A stretch of DNA of 53,132 bases. It comes from Klebsiella pneumoniae. GTDB taxonomy: Bacteria > Pseudomonadota > Gammaproteobacteria > Pseudomonadales > Pseudohongiellaceae. Below are positions 9,455 through 18,801 of the stretch, piece after piece. The DNA lies in assembly GCA_945902215.1 (NCBI GenBank), contig CAMDML010000013.1:1-53132 (forward strand), given 5' to 3'. The notes under the pieces were generated by a model. The model was given only the letters and a program-made list of their open reading frames with translations, was not told the origin of the DNA and did not search any database. The position numbers were made by a program, and so were the translations under genes. The number at the start of each line of letters is the position of its first letter. Positions within the stretch are counted from its first letter, which is position 1.

Positions 9455-9492
9455 GGCTCTGCTCATGGTGGGCCGACTTTGATAGCTAGAGC

Positions 9493-10473
9493 ATGACACC
9501 TTCAGAAGGGCAGCCAGACTGGCGCCCCACCGCGAGCCCGGACTTGTTACAAGCCCGGGCCCGGCTCAACCACACGCTTCGCGCATTTTTTGCAGCACGC
9601 AGCATTCTCGAAGTTGAAACCCCGCTGTTATCGCACGCCATCGGCAGCGATCCCAACCTGCATCCCATTACCGCGTTCTATCAGGCGCATCCACACGCTG
9701 TTGCTGAAACCTTGTACCTGCAGACTTCACCTGAGTTTGCGATGAAGCGGCTGCTGGCTGCCGGCAGTGGCCCGATTTATCAGTTGTGCAAGGCGCTGCG
9801 CAATGGTGAAGAAGGTTCGAAGCATAATCCCGAGTTCACCATGCTGGAGTGGTACCGGCCGGGTTTCACGCTGGTGCAACTGATGGACGAAGTGGAAGCG
9901 CTTGTGGGTGCGGCACTCGGTGCACAGTCTTGCCAGCGCCTGACGTATCGTGAGGTGTTTCTGCGGTATGTGGCCGTTGATCCGCATACTGCAACACTGG
10001 CTGAGCTTGCAACCCTTGTGCAGCGCACCATCAACTTGCACAAAGCGGAGGCAGATCGCGACACTTTGCTGGAACTGTTGTACAGCCATGTCATTGAACC
10101 GGCATTGGTGGAACCGGTTTTCATCTTCGATTATCCCGCCAGTCAGGCGGCACTCGCACGCATCAGCACCGATACCAAGGGCCAACAAGTTGCGCAGCGT
10201 TTCGAGCTGGTGATCAAGGGGATGGAGATCGCGAATGGCTACGATGAGCTTGTGGATGCAAACGAGCAGCAGCGGCGCTTTGGTGTGGATCAAGCGCAGC
10301 GGCGCGCGCGCGGATTGCCCGCGTATCCCATAGATGAACGGCTGTTGGCGGCACTGGCGCAAGGGTTGCCGCCGTGTGCCGGCGTAGCGATGGGAGTAGA
10401 CCGGCTGCTGATGCTGCTTACGGGTGCGAGAACGATTGCAGAAGTATTGGCCTTTCCGCACCCTGACGCGTGA
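9493..10473 (+). CDS. epmA: EF-P--(R)-beta-lysine ligase EpmA
   Basis: 326 residues (E. coli PoxA/GenX has 325). It is the catalytic core of a class II lysyl-tRNA synthetase without the anticodon-binding domain. Motif 1 lies around FLEVETPLL-like FFAARSILEVETP, motif 2 in ALRNGEEGSKHNPEFTMLEW, and motif 3 in AGVAMGVDRLLML near the C-terminus. The enzyme activates (R)-beta-lysine with ATP and attaches it to Lys34 of EF-P. It follows efp by 38 bases on the same strand and is probably co-transcribed with it. Confidence 0.95.
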   Translation: MTPSEGQPDWRPTASPDLLQARARLNHTLRAFFAARSILEVETPLLSHAIGSDPNLHPITAFYQAHPHAVAETLYLQTSPEFAMKRLLAAGSGPIYQLCKALRNGEEGSKHNPEFTMLEWYRPGFTLVQLMDEVEALVGAALGAQSCQRLTYREVFLRYVAVDPHTATLAELATLVQRTINLHKAEADRDTLLELLYSHVIEPALVEPVFIFDYPASQAALARISTDTKGQQVAQRFELVIKGMEIANGYDELVDANEQQRRFGVDQAQRRARGLPAYPIDERLLAALAQGLPPCAGVAMGVDRLLMLLTGARTIAEVLAFPHPDA

Positions 10474-10533
10474 ATGCTATGATGGCCCGGTAAGCGCACC
10501 TGGGCGCTTGCGGATTTATCACAAGAGGCTGTC

Positions 10534-11007
10534 ATGCAAGTCGATCTCGGAAATGTGCAATATGCCGGGTTCTGGGTCAGAATCCTGGCAATGTTGTTGG
10601 ACACTCTCGTGCAGTCGCTGCTCTTGGCGCCGCTGGCGTGGTTTCTGCTCCGGGCTGATCTGCAGAACGCAAATTTGGCAGATCCATTCGCCCTGGCCGA
10701 ACGGCTGAGCAATACCTTGTCATCGCCGTTGTCGAACGCGCTGCAGATCGCCATGCTTACGGCATACTCCCTCATCTTCTGGAAATTCAAATCTGCCACG
10801 CCCGGCAAGATCCTCATGGGCATGGCGATTGTTGATGCGGAAACGGGGGGTGCGATTTCCAATGGCCGCTTGTTGCTGCGCTATCTCGGCTACTACCTGT
10901 GTATATTGACCGGCTTTCTCGGGTTCATCTGGATAGGGATTGATAAACGCAAGCAGGGCCTGCATGACAAGCTGGCTCGCACCGTGGTCGTCATGAACCC
11001 GGTATAA
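10534..11007 (+). CDS. RDD family membrane protein
   Basis: 157 residues. The N-terminal AGFWVRILAMLLDTLVQ is the RDD signature (R, then D in the first helix). Three hydrophobic stretches are at about 10-35, 70-88 and 110-135, and the segment SATPGKILMGMAIVDAETGG is typical of the family. Function is unknown for most members; some affect ion transport or stress tolerance. The start is supported by an AAGAGG site about 6 bases ahead. It lies 60 bases after epmA with a short hairpin-forming sequence (AAGCGC/GCGCTT, around 10494-10511) between, and ends 11 bases before the convergent psd. Confidence 0.85.
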   Translation: MQVDLGNVQYAGFWVRILAMLLDTLVQSLLLAPLAWFLLRADLQNANLADPFALAERLSNTLSSPLSNALQIAMLTAYSLIFWKFKSATPGKILMGMAIVDAETGGAISNGRLLLRYLGYYLCILTGFLGFIWIGIDKRKQGLHDKLARTVVVMNPV

Positions 11008-11018
11008 GAGCCAAACGG

Positions 11019-11882
11019 CTAGCCTTGCTTCGCAACGGCCGTTCCGAGCAGTTCACCCATTCGCACCGCAGAACCTGCCGCAAGGTCGGCGCGCCAAGCG
11101 ACCATCCCGGGGCCAAACAGCACGATTGCCGTTGACCCCAATCTGAAGCGTCCGAGTTCGGCGCCTTGCTCCAGCCGTATGTTCGGCGTTGCCTCACGAT
11201 AGTCGCTGATCGTCAAACCTTGGGCCGATGGCGCCACTTGTCCTGCCCACACGGTGTCGATCGCTGCCACAATCATCGCGCCTACCAACACCACGGCCAT
11301 CGGGCCAGCTTCGGTGTCGAACAGGCACACGGCGCGTTCGTTGCGTGCGAACAAATTCGGGATGTTGTCTGCCGTAGTCTGGTTCACTGAAAATAGTTTG
11401 CCCGGCACATAGATCATCTCGTGGAGTGTGGCGCCCAGCGGACTATGCACGCGGTGATAATCCTTCGGTGACAGATACACAGTGGCGAAGCTGCCATTGC
11501 GGAAGGGCGCTGCTCTAGTGGGGTCGCCTCCAAGCAATGCAGTCAAGGAAAAGTCGTGGCCCTTGGCCTGAAAAACCGAGTCTTCCTGAATGGCGCCAAT
11601 GGCGCTGAGTGCGCCGTCGGCGGGCGCCAAAACTGCGCGGGGTGTTTGCGCCAAGGGTCGCGCATCTGCTTTCAGCGCACGCGTGAAAAATGCGTTGAAC
11701 GAGGCATAGTGTTGCGCATCGGCCTCCTGCGCCTCATGCATGTTCACGCCATAAGTGCGAATGAAACGCCTGACCAGCAGGTTTTTCAGCCACGGAATTT
11801 CGCTTGCGGCGAGTTTGCCCACGAGGCGCGACAACAGATGCTGTGGCACTACATGCTGGAAAAAAATAAACAAACTTTTCAT
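11019..11882 (-). CDS. psd: Phosphatidylserine decarboxylase proenzyme
   Basis: 287 residues, of the type I proenzyme family. The self-cleavage motif LGST is present with Ser250 in [13 protein letters not shown]; cleavage there makes the small alpha chain with its pyruvoyl group. [16 protein letters not shown] carries the conserved histidines, and [11 protein letters not shown] is also typical. The enzyme makes phosphatidylethanolamine from phosphatidylserine at the inner membrane. It starts 3 bases after the rhodanese gene and is the last gene of the rsgA-rhodanese-psd run, as in Pseudomonas. Confidence 0.96.
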   Translation of the reverse strand: MKSLFIFFQHVVPQHLLSRLVGKLAASEIPWLKNLLVRRFIRTYGVNMHEAQEADAQHYASFNAFFTRALKADARPLAQTPRAVLAPADGALSAIGAIQEDSVFQAKGHDFSLTALLGGDPTRAAPFRNGSFATVYLSPKDYHRVHSPLGATLHEMIYVPGKLFSVNQTTADNIPNLFARNERAVCLFDTEAGPMAVVLVGAMIVAAIDTVWAGQVAPSAQGLTISDYREATPNIRLEQGAELGRFRLGSTAIVLFGPGMVAWRADLAAGSAVRMGELLGTAVAKQG

Positions 11883-11885
11883 GCG

Positions 11886-12704
11886 TCAGGCCACGGTTTC
11901 AATGGGAGTGTCGTCACGGTTGCCCCATTCGCTCCATGAGCCGTGGTAGCCCTTCGCGGGATAGCCAAGCGCTTTGGCAACGAGATACGTCAAACCGGAG
12001 CGATGATGACCTTGGCAATGCGTGATGATGGAGTGTCCAGGATGAATGCCGATGTTCGCCAGTTTTGCCTGCAGCACTTCCAGCGGCAACAGGCGCATAT
12101 TGCGCGTGCGATCCATCAGCTCAAGCCAGTCCAGGTTGACCGCGCCCGGAATGTGCCCCGCACGCAGGGACGAAGACCGCAGGCCAAGATATTCCTCAGC
12201 GGAACGCGCATCCCAGATTTTGATCTCAGGATTGCCGAGCGCGGTACGCACCGTTTCGAGATCAGCGATGACCATCGGGTCGAGTGTGATGCTGACGTCG
12301 GTTGGCGTAATGCTTGCCACTTCCGCCGTCACCGGATGCTGCTCCTTGTACCAGGCATGCAGTCCTCCGTTCAAATACGAAGTGCGCGTATGCCCGATGA
12401 CATCCAGCGTCCAGATGAAGCGGCCGGCCCAGCCGCCACCTTCGTCATCGTAGACGACAAGGTGTTTCTCTGGCGTATAACCGATACGGGACAGCAGCGC
12501 GCGCAATTGCCCGATCGGCGGCAGCATGCCGGAAGCCGGCGGAATGCCGCTGACCAGTTCCGCCGGATTCACGTGCACCGCGCCCGGTATGTGTATTTGC
12601 CGCCAGGTTTGCGGTTGACACAGATCGACTACGAGCAGCGTAGGGTCGCCCAGCAGAGCTTCTACTGCATCCGGTTCAAGAATCAGTGCCGGGGTCTTAA
12701 GCAT
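11886..12704 (-). CDS. Rhodanese-family sulfurtransferase, two domains
   Basis: 272 residues with two rhodanese domains (about 1-125 and 145-265). Only the second carries the active-site loop: Cys230 in THCQGHHRSGL, a C-x4-R arrangement, which would form the persulfide. The first domain is the usual inactive copy. It may be a thiosulfate or 3-mercaptopyruvate sulfurtransferase; the loop does not settle the donor. The start overlaps the rsgA stop by 8 bases and psd follows after 3, so the three genes form one transcription unit. Confidence 0.88.
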   Translation of the reverse strand: MLKTPALILEPDAVEALLGDPTLLVVDLCQPQTWRQIHIPGAVHVNPAELVSGIPPASGMLPPIGQLRALLSRIGYTPEKHLVVYDDEGGGWAGRFIWTLDVIGHTRTSYLNGGLHAWYKEQHPVTAEVASITPTDVSITLDPMVIADLETVRTALGNPEIKIWDARSAEEYLGLRSSSLRAGHIPGAVNLDWLELMDRTRNMRLLPLEVLQAKLANIGIHPGHSIITHCQGHHRSGLTYLVAKALGYPAKGYHGSWSEWGNRDDTPIETVA

Positions 12705-13698
12705 TATTGCTTTCCAGAGAACTGCGAATCAGTTGATAGCTGGACAGACGCCGCGGATCAATACGGCCTTGAGTTGCCGCTTCCAGCAAGCGGCAGCCAG
12801 GTTCGCGTTCGTGTTTGCAGTCACGAAAACGGCAGCCGTCGAGGAAGGGACGGAATTCGATGAAGCCATACATCAGTTGTCCAACGTCGAGATGGCTCAG
12901 GCCGAATTCACGGATGCCGGGTGAGTCGATCAGGTTGCCACCCTTGGGAAAATGAAAGAGGCGCGCAGACGTTGTGGTGTGGCGACCCTTGGTCACACCT
13001 TCCGACAACGTGCCTTCCAGGGTGTTGACGCCAGGCATCAGCGCATTGACCAACGCCGATTTGCCCACGCCGCTCTGGCCAACAAAAATACTGGTGTGAT
13101 CGGACAAGCGTGCCAGCAGATCCGGCAGACCTGAATGACTGCGGCTCGACACCTCCAGCGCGGGATAGCCGAGGGTGTGGTACAGCGCCATCAAATGCTG
13201 CAGGGGTTCACGATTGGCTGCCTGCAGCAGGTCGCTCTTGTTGAGCAGCAACAGCGGGTGTAGGCCATTGTTTTCTGCAGCCACCAGGTAACGGTCGATG
13301 AGGTTGTAGTGGGGTTCCGGCTCTGGCGCTATCACAATAACCAAAGTATCGATATTTGCAGCTACCGGTTTCAGTTCGCCGTACAGGTTCGGACGCCTTA
13401 GTTCGGAGCGGCGGGGCAGGGCGGCAACGACGACATTGCTGGTTGTTCCCTGCTGCCAGATCACTTCATCACCGGCGACGAGCGGCTCGAGATTGCTGCG
13501 CTGATGGCAGCGGACAATACCGCCGCGATCATCGCCATCAAGCGCTTCTATATCCAGTTGTTGTCCGAAATGGGTAATGACCAATCCCCGGCGTTGCGGG
13601 CCGGCAAGTGCTTCTTCAGTTCCCGGATGGGTGGTGTGCTTGTCCTGCATGCGCTGGATGCGGCCAAGCTGGCGTTCATTCAACTGTTTCTTTTTCAT
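12697..13698 (-). CDS. rsgA: Ribosome small subunit-dependent GTPase RsgA
   Basis: 333 residues. An OB-fold is at about 35-115, then a circularly permuted GTPase domain with NKSDLL (G4) before GQSGVGKSALVN (G1) and DSPGIREFGL (G3), and a C-terminal zinc site in CRFRDCKHEREPGC. RsgA helps late maturation of the 30S subunit in the cytoplasm. It is first in the rsgA-rhodanese-psd run and divergent from orn across 253 bases, the arrangement known from Pseudomonas and E. coli. Confidence 0.96.
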   Translation of the reverse strand: MKKKQLNERQLGRIQRMQDKHTTHPGTEEALAGPQRRGLVITHFGQQLDIEALDGDDRGGIVRCHQRSNLEPLVAGDEVIWQQGTTSNVVVAALPRRSELRRPNLYGELKPVAANIDTLVIVIAPEPEPHYNLIDRYLVAAENNGLHPLLLLNKSDLLQAANREPLQHLMALYHTLGYPALEVSSRSHSGLPDLLARLSDHTSIFVGQSGVGKSALVNALMPGVNTLEGTLSEGVTKGRHTTTSARLFHFPKGGNLIDSPGIREFGLSHLDVGQLMYGFIEFRPFLDGCRFRDCKHEREPGCRLLEAATQGRIDPRRLSSYQLIRSSLESNNA

Positions 13699-13951
13699 GG
13701 CGGCATATTAACAGCCTTGCCGTTGAAACGGCTCCTGGCGCTTCTACTGTGGAGCGTTCTGGAGGCCCTCCCATCTGAACCCATGCAACAAGCTCAGCCC
13801 GAGTGGGCGTCCAGCCCCACAGCAAAGCCCAAGAATCCGCTCCCGTTCAAGGTAGCGAATACACCACTACCAAACAGGTTGCAGCTTGCCCTCTACCGCA
13901 AACTGCCACAAACTTACCCTGTCGTGATGCATATATAAGGAACAGCAGGAG

Positions 13952-14503
13952 ATGGACAAGAAACAACACCTAATCTGGATCGATCTGGAAATGACCGGTC
14001 TGAGTCCAGACACTGATCGCATCATCGAAATTGCCACCATTGTTACCAACACCGACCTGGTAGTAGTGGCTGAAGGTCCGGTGCTGGCAGTGCATCAGTC
14101 GAAATACGTAATGGATGGCATGGACGACTGGAACCAGCGTCACCATGGCATGAACGGCCTGATCGAGCGCGTCAGACTGAGTCCGCATGACGAGAGCGGT
14201 GTTGAGAAAATCACGCTGCAGTTTTTGGCCCAGTATTGCGAACCCCGGTTTTCACCCATGTGCGGCAACAGCATCTGCCAGGACCGCCGCTTTCTGGCCC
14301 GTTACATGCCCACGCTCGAAGCCTTCTTTCATTACCGCAACCTCGATGTCAGCAGTGTCAAGGAGCTCGCCAAGCGCTGGCGTCCCGACCTGATGGATGG
14401 TCTGAAAAAAGAAAGCAGCCACAAGGCACTCGAAGACATTCGCGATTCGATCAAAGAGCTGCAGTATTATCGCGAGCATTTCATCCGCACCAAAAAACCG
14501 TAA
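13952..14503 (+). CDS. orn: Oligoribonuclease
   Basis: 183 residues (E. coli 181). A DEDDh 3'-5' exonuclease: D and E in [10 protein letters not shown] near the N-terminus, the middle Asp region around [12 protein letters not shown], and the catalytic His and Asp in [11 protein letters not shown]. It degrades the shortest RNA fragments, including pGpG from c-di-GMP breakdown, which may matter given fimX nearby. The start follows CAGGAG at 7 bases. The gap to rsgA (13699-13951) contains no other gene I can support. Confidence 0.97.
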   Translation: MDKKQHLIWIDLEMTGLSPDTDRIIEIATIVTNTDLVVVAEGPVLAVHQSKYVMDGMDDWNQRHHGMNGLIERVRLSPHDESGVEKITLQFLAQYCEPRFSPMCGNSICQDRRFLARYMPTLEAFFHYRNLDVSSVKELAKRWRPDLMDGLKKESSHKALEDIRDSIKELQYYREHFIRTKKP

Positions 14504-14708
14504 CACCGGCCATCTGGCCTGCGCGGCAATCCTTAAACGTACACTATAAATTTCCCCGATTCATTCACAGAAAACCCTCGCAATTTTATTCCGCTGCTAG
14601 CTGTTTTTTTACCTTGATTTATAACGGCCCCGTTACATTGCCAGCGTCACCTTGTGTCGTCTTGGCCAACTGCTGAGCTTCAGTCGCCGTTCAATCTTGG
14701 AGAAAAAC

Positions 14709-17339
14709 ATGACTAACAAATATCCGGACTCCTGCCGCGTGCAGCGGGTCAAACAACTGACATTGATTATCGCCTCCCTGCTCGCCATGCAGGCGGCCGC
14801 ACAGACTCAGGACAAAGAAGACGAGGAAAGAGAACCTGATCCCTCTATCGAAGAAGTGCTGGTCGAAGGTCGGCCGCTGCAGAAAGGGGTTTCCGAGCTC
14901 TCGATCGATGTTGCGCGCTTTGGCACCCAGGTGCAGGTTATCAGCGCCGACGAAATCGCGACAGGTGGCTTTACCAACTTCGGTGAACTGGCCGCAGGCC
15001 TGATACGCGGCGCCAACATCGGCTATTCGCCTGACGAAGGTGAATTTACGATTCGCATTGATGGCGGTACCGACCGTGACACCCTGTTGATGCTCGATGG
15101 CATACCCACCTTCGATCGCGGCACGCCCCTGGAAAGTCTGTGGGGTGCGACCGCATTGGATCCGCGCATGATCGAAAATGTGGAAATTTTTCGTGGCGGC
15201 CAGAGCCTGTATTTCGGTGGCAACGGCGGCCTTGGTGTCGTCAATGCCGTCTACAAGCGTCCCGAAGCCGGCGACGAAGTGCAGGGGGAAGCAGGGTTCT
15301 ATGCGGGTGATTTCAGTACTCGCGAGATGTATGGCAACGTCACGGCGCCGTTGTTTGGCAGTGACGACCATTATCTGATGCTGTTTGGCCGCACCTACGA
15401 AACGGACGCCCACGAAATTTTCAGCCGCGAGGCATATGTCGACAACGTCTACGCGCTCGGCGGTATGCACGACTTTCCTTACAGCTACAACTCGATTGGC
15501 CTGAAATATCTCTGGGCCATCAATGATGACACCGAGTTTCGCTTCGGCTACCAGTTGAATACGATCAACTTCGAGGATTCGTTCCCGAGCAGCACGATCT
15601 ATACGCCGAACTTCACCGTGTTCCCGATGTGGGAAATGAAGTTCAAGACCAGTTTTTCGGATGCGCTCAGCTACGAAGCCGAGGCCTATTACACCGATCC
15701 CCGGCTGAAAAATACTGAGTTTTTGGCGCGCGTTTGCGGCATACCGCGCCTGCAGGATTTGCCAGCCAACGTGCGTTCTTTGGCGACAGCGCAGGGCATT
15801 ACCGCTTTCCGTACCGCAACCCAGTTTGAAGCTTTTGCCGCTACGGTACCGGGCTTGCCTGCAGGTTGCGTTACCTCTCCGTACTCGATACTTGGCGCCA
15901 CCAATGCCACGACCAATGCCCGTGCAGGCGTCTACGTCGATGCGCTGGGCCGCCCCTACGGCACGCTCGCCAATCCCTTCCCGATCGGTGCGCCTATTGG
16001 TTATGCAATTGAGAGCATCTCTGGCTTCGGCACTGGCGCCCCGGTAAAAGGCACTGGCAACACGGACCAGGCCAGCGCCGGTTACACCGATTATGGCTTC
16101 AACAACCGCCTGAAATACGTGATGAATGAAAACGTTGAAGGCGTGCTTGGGTACCAGAACATTACGTACCACGATAGTTCCAGCCGTGTTTACGGCATGC
16201 GTGACGACAAAGTGCAGAGCAACGGCATTTACGGCGAACTGCGTTTGAGCTCTGACTATTTCGTGCAAACCAACATTTCGCTGTCGGCGCGTCACGATTT
16301 CAACAACAGCTACGAGGATGAAAGCATCTGGAAATACGGTGTGCGCCAGGATTTGCCCGGCGGCTTCTATGTCCGCTCCAACGGGGGTACCTCCTACAGC
16401 CAGCCCACCGTGATGGAGGCGGGTTTCGTCAGTAATCGCATTGCCAACCCAACCATCGAGACCCAGGGCGTGGAAACCTACAGCTTCGGCGTCGGGATCA
16501 ACGGCGATGTATTTGACGGTACCTTCAACGTCGAGATCGGCATGTTCGATACCACCATTGATAACCAGTTCGGTGCCGCCGCACTCCGCAACGTATGTCC
16601 CAATTATCCGAACGTGCGCCCACAGGACCTCAACCCCAACGTCATCACGCCCACCGAATTCTGCGAGTTCGCGCTCGCCCAAGGGCTGCCTGACACATCC
16701 ACGGCAAGCTTCAACCTGAAAACGGCACAGGATATCTCAGGTGTTACGCTCGACATCTCCTTCGACTTCGACCGCTGGCAGGCCGACTTCACGTTTACCG
16801 ACATGGAGTCGCTCGAACCCAACCCGAACTTCGGCCAGTTTGCGCTGCGTGAAGGAACCGGGGCCGTGCAGAGTTTCGTTGTACCCGGCCAGGCTGGCAC
16901 TGATCGCCTGCGTCAGTCCGGTGAGCGTGCCGAATGGTCGGCGTCCATGCTGCTGTCCTGGACGCCGTCCGAGCGCTGGGTGCTCTCGCTGAATCCGAAA
17001 TTGCAGGGTCCGGAGTGGAACTGGGCGCCGACCTCGGCAGCCCGGCTGGTTGATGCGAGCGGCAATCGCACCAATCTGGACGAAGATTTTGGCAACTATA
17101 TCGTGGTCAACGGCTCGGTGCAGTATTTCATGGGCGCGGATCTTGAGCACCGGTTCCTGCTGCGCGCGGTCAACCTCCTCGACGAGGTCTACTACGAGCG
17201 TGGTGGTTTCGGTAATCAGCAAAATTCCCGTGCCGGCGCGCGTGGTGAAATCGGCCTGAACAGTTCGGCGTACTACTACCCTTACGGTTGGAACGGCAAG
17301 CCGCGCTCCTTCTTCCTGCAATACGAATATCGCTTCTGA
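14709..17339 (+). CDS. TonB-dependent outer membrane receptor
   Basis: 876 residues. The start at MTNKYPDS is chosen for the GGAG site at 14699-14702; an upstream in-frame ATG at 14652 adds 19 residues and spoils the signal peptide. Signal peptide about 1-34 ending AMQAAAQ. The plug domain (about 50-190) shows QVISADEI and RDTLLMLDGIP; a beta-barrel follows and ends in Phe (QYEYRF), as outer-membrane assembly needs. The substrate is unknown. A secreted PHP protein follows after 14 bases and a phospholipase C beyond it, suggesting uptake of something released by them (inference). A 663-codon frame on the other strand (14691-16682) is a codon-bias shadow. Confidence 0.92.
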   Translation: MTNKYPDSCRVQRVKQLTLIIASLLAMQAAAQTQDKEDEEREPDPSIEEVLVEGRPLQKGVSELSIDVARFGTQVQVISADEIATGGFTNFGELAAGLIRGANIGYSPDEGEFTIRIDGGTDRDTLLMLDGIPTFDRGTPLESLWGATALDPRMIENVEIFRGGQSLYFGGNGGLGVVNAVYKRPEAGDEVQGEAGFYAGDFSTREMYGNVTAPLFGSDDHYLMLFGRTYETDAHEIFSREAYVDNVYALGGMHDFPYSYNSIGLKYLWAINDDTEFRFGYQLNTINFEDSFPSSTIYTPNFTVFPMWEMKFKTSFSDALSYEAEAYYTDPRLKNTEFLARVCGIPRLQDLPANVRSLATAQGITAFRTATQFEAFAATVPGLPAGCVTSPYSILGATNATTNARAGVYVDALGRPYGTLANPFPIGAPIGYAIESISGFGTGAPVKGTGNTDQASAGYTDYGFNNRLKYVMNENVEGVLGYQNITYHDSSSRVYGMRDDKVQSNGIYGELRLSSDYFVQTNISLSARHDFNNSYEDESIWKYGVRQDLPGGFYVRSNGGTSYSQPTVMEAGFVSNRIANPTIETQGVETYSFGVGINGDVFDGTFNVEIGMFDTTIDNQFGAAALRNVCPNYPNVRPQDLNPNVITPTEFCEFALAQGLPDTSTASFNLKTAQDISGVTLDISFDFDRWQADFTFTDMESLEPNPNFGQFALREGTGAVQSFVVPGQAGTDRLRQSGERAEWSASMLLSWTPSERWVLSLNPKLQGPEWNWAPTSAARLVDASGNRTNLDEDFGNYIVVNGSVQYFMGADLEHRFLLRAVNLLDEVYYERGGFGNQQNSRAGARGEIGLNSSAYYYPYGWNGKPRSFFLQYEYRF

Positions 17340-17353
17340 GCAGGAGAGCTGAG

Positions 17354-18694
17354 ATGAACATGAAAAACAGAGTATTGATGGCGTTGCTGTTGGCCGGAAT
17401 CTGCTGCCCGGCGTTTGCCCAGACCGCCGTCGATTACAACGGTGGTCCGCGCTGGTGGAAGGGCAACACGCATACGCACACCTGGTGGAGCGATGGTGAT
17501 ACTCCACCGGAGCTGATTGCACAGTGGTACAAGGAACAGGGCTACGATTTTCTCGTGTTCAGCGACCACAACACCTTTCAGCAGGGCGAAAAATGGTATC
17601 CGATAGACACGCCGCCGCGCCCGCTGAACCAGGTACAGTCTGCTTACGCCGCGTATGTAGAGCAGTTCGGTGCGGACTGGGTCGAAGTGCGTACGGTCGA
17701 TGGCAAGCGCGAAGTCCGGCTGAAGACGCTCGAAGAGTTCCGCGCACTATTCGAGGAACCCGAAGAGTTCATTTTCATCAAGGGCGAGGAGATCACCGAC
17801 GGTTTCCAGCGGCATCCGGTGCACATGAACGGCATCAACCTGGTCGAGCATGTCGAACCGATACATGGCGACAGCGTCAGCTCAACGATCCAGAACAATC
17901 TCGACCTCGTCGTCGCGCAGAGTGAAAAATATGGGCAGCCGATGTTAACGCATCTGAACCACCCGAATTTTCACTTTGCGCAGACGGCCGAGGATCTGTT
18001 CGCGCTGGATCACCGTCCAGGAGACGGGTTTTTTGAAATGTACAACGGCCATTCGGGTGTACACAACTATGGCGACGAGCATCATGAAAGTACCGAACGC
18101 CTCTGGGACATCGTACTGGCCAAGCGGCTTGGGGAGTTCGGGCGCAGTGTGATCTACGGCGTTGCCAGTGACGATGCGCATGTCTACCAGGTCTGGGGTG
18201 TCGGCAACGTCAATCCCGGCCGCGGCTGGATGATGGTGCGCTCGAACTGGCTCACGCCCAACAAGATCACCGAAGCGGTCAAGCGTGGCGATTTCTACAA
18301 CAGCACTGGCGTCACACTGAAGTCACTCGACATGACGGACGGCCGTATTGATCTCGTCATCGACGCGCAGCCAGGTGTTTCCTACCGGGTCGAATTCGTC
18401 GGCACTTTGCAGGGCGCTGATCTAGATGGCAGGGCTGTCACAGACGAACCGCATGAGCACGAAGACAGCCTTGACCATCTGCATCAAACGATTTACCGGT
18501 ACAGCGACGACATCGGCAAGGTGCTGAAGACTGTCGAAGGCACCACTGCCAGTTATGAGGTGCTGGGCAGCGAGATTTATGTGCGGGCCCGGATCACGTC
18601 GAACAGGCTGCACCCCAATCCCTTTGCAGAGGGCGATGTGGAGATGGCCTGGACTCAGCCGCTGGTCGTGATGAAGAACAGCTCCGACCGCTGA
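17354..18694 (+). CDS. Secreted PHP-domain metal-dependent phosphoesterase-like protein
   Basis: 446 residues from the ATG after GGAGAGCTGAG; a longer frame from 17288 would overlap the receptor gene and lose the signal peptide. Signal peptide about 1-23 (LLLAGICCPAFAQ). The PHP motifs are H40 and H42 in NTHTHTWWSDG, and D71/H72 in FSDHNTF. MLTHLNHPNF and GVASDDAHVYQ supply further likely metal ligands. PHP proteins hydrolyse phosphate esters using two or three metals; the substrate is unknown. It is 14 bases downstream of the TonB receptor, and a clear terminator at 18735 ends this pair. Confidence 0.82.
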   Translation: MNMKNRVLMALLLAGICCPAFAQTAVDYNGGPRWWKGNTHTHTWWSDGDTPPELIAQWYKEQGYDFLVFSDHNTFQQGEKWYPIDTPPRPLNQVQSAYAAYVEQFGADWVEVRTVDGKREVRLKTLEEFRALFEEPEEFIFIKGEEITDGFQRHPVHMNGINLVEHVEPIHGDSVSSTIQNNLDLVVAQSEKYGQPMLTHLNHPNFHFAQTAEDLFALDHRPGDGFFEMYNGHSGVHNYGDEHHESTERLWDIVLAKRLGEFGRSVIYGVASDDAHVYQVWGVGNVNPGRGWMMVRSNWLTPNKITEAVKRGDFYNSTGVTLKSLDMTDGRIDLVIDAQPGVSYRVEFVGTLQGADLDGRAVTDEPHEHEDSLDHLHQTIYRYSDDIGKVLKTVEGTTASYEVLGSEIYVRARITSNRLHPNPFAEGDVEMAWTQPLVVMKNSSDR

Positions 18695-18734
18695 CCGAAC
18701 CCCGATTTTTGTTTTACCCCTAGAGAGATGCTTG

Positions 18735-18757
18735 GGGGGCGCAAGCCCCCTTTTTTT
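18735..18757 (+). terminator. Rho-independent terminator
   Basis: A six-base-pair GGGGGC/GCCCCC stem with a GCAA tetraloop (18735-18750) runs directly into seven T residues (18751-18757). It lies 40 bases after the PHP gene and 45 before the phospholipase start, so it should end the receptor-PHP transcript and separate the phospholipase gene. Confidence 0.85.
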
Positions 18758-18801
18758 CAAATTAACCACCAGCAGGATACAGTCACATCAGGAGCTGAGC
18801 C

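Noticed and set aside
10494..10511. Terminator between epmA and the RDD gene
   Set aside because: The AAGCGC/GCGCTT hairpin has no T-run after it.
13504..13938. 144-codon open frame on the plus strand
   Set aside because: It overlaps the start of rsgA on the other strand, has no ribosome-binding site and no protein-like features.
14504..14708. Possible PhoB box before the first TonB receptor
   Set aside because: The GTTACATTGCC/AGCGTCACCTTG pair has the right 11-base period but too few matches to the CTGTCAT repeat.
14691..16682. 663-codon open frame on the minus strand
   Set aside because: It lies wholly antisense to the TonB receptor gene, has no family features, and is explained by the codon bias of the real gene.
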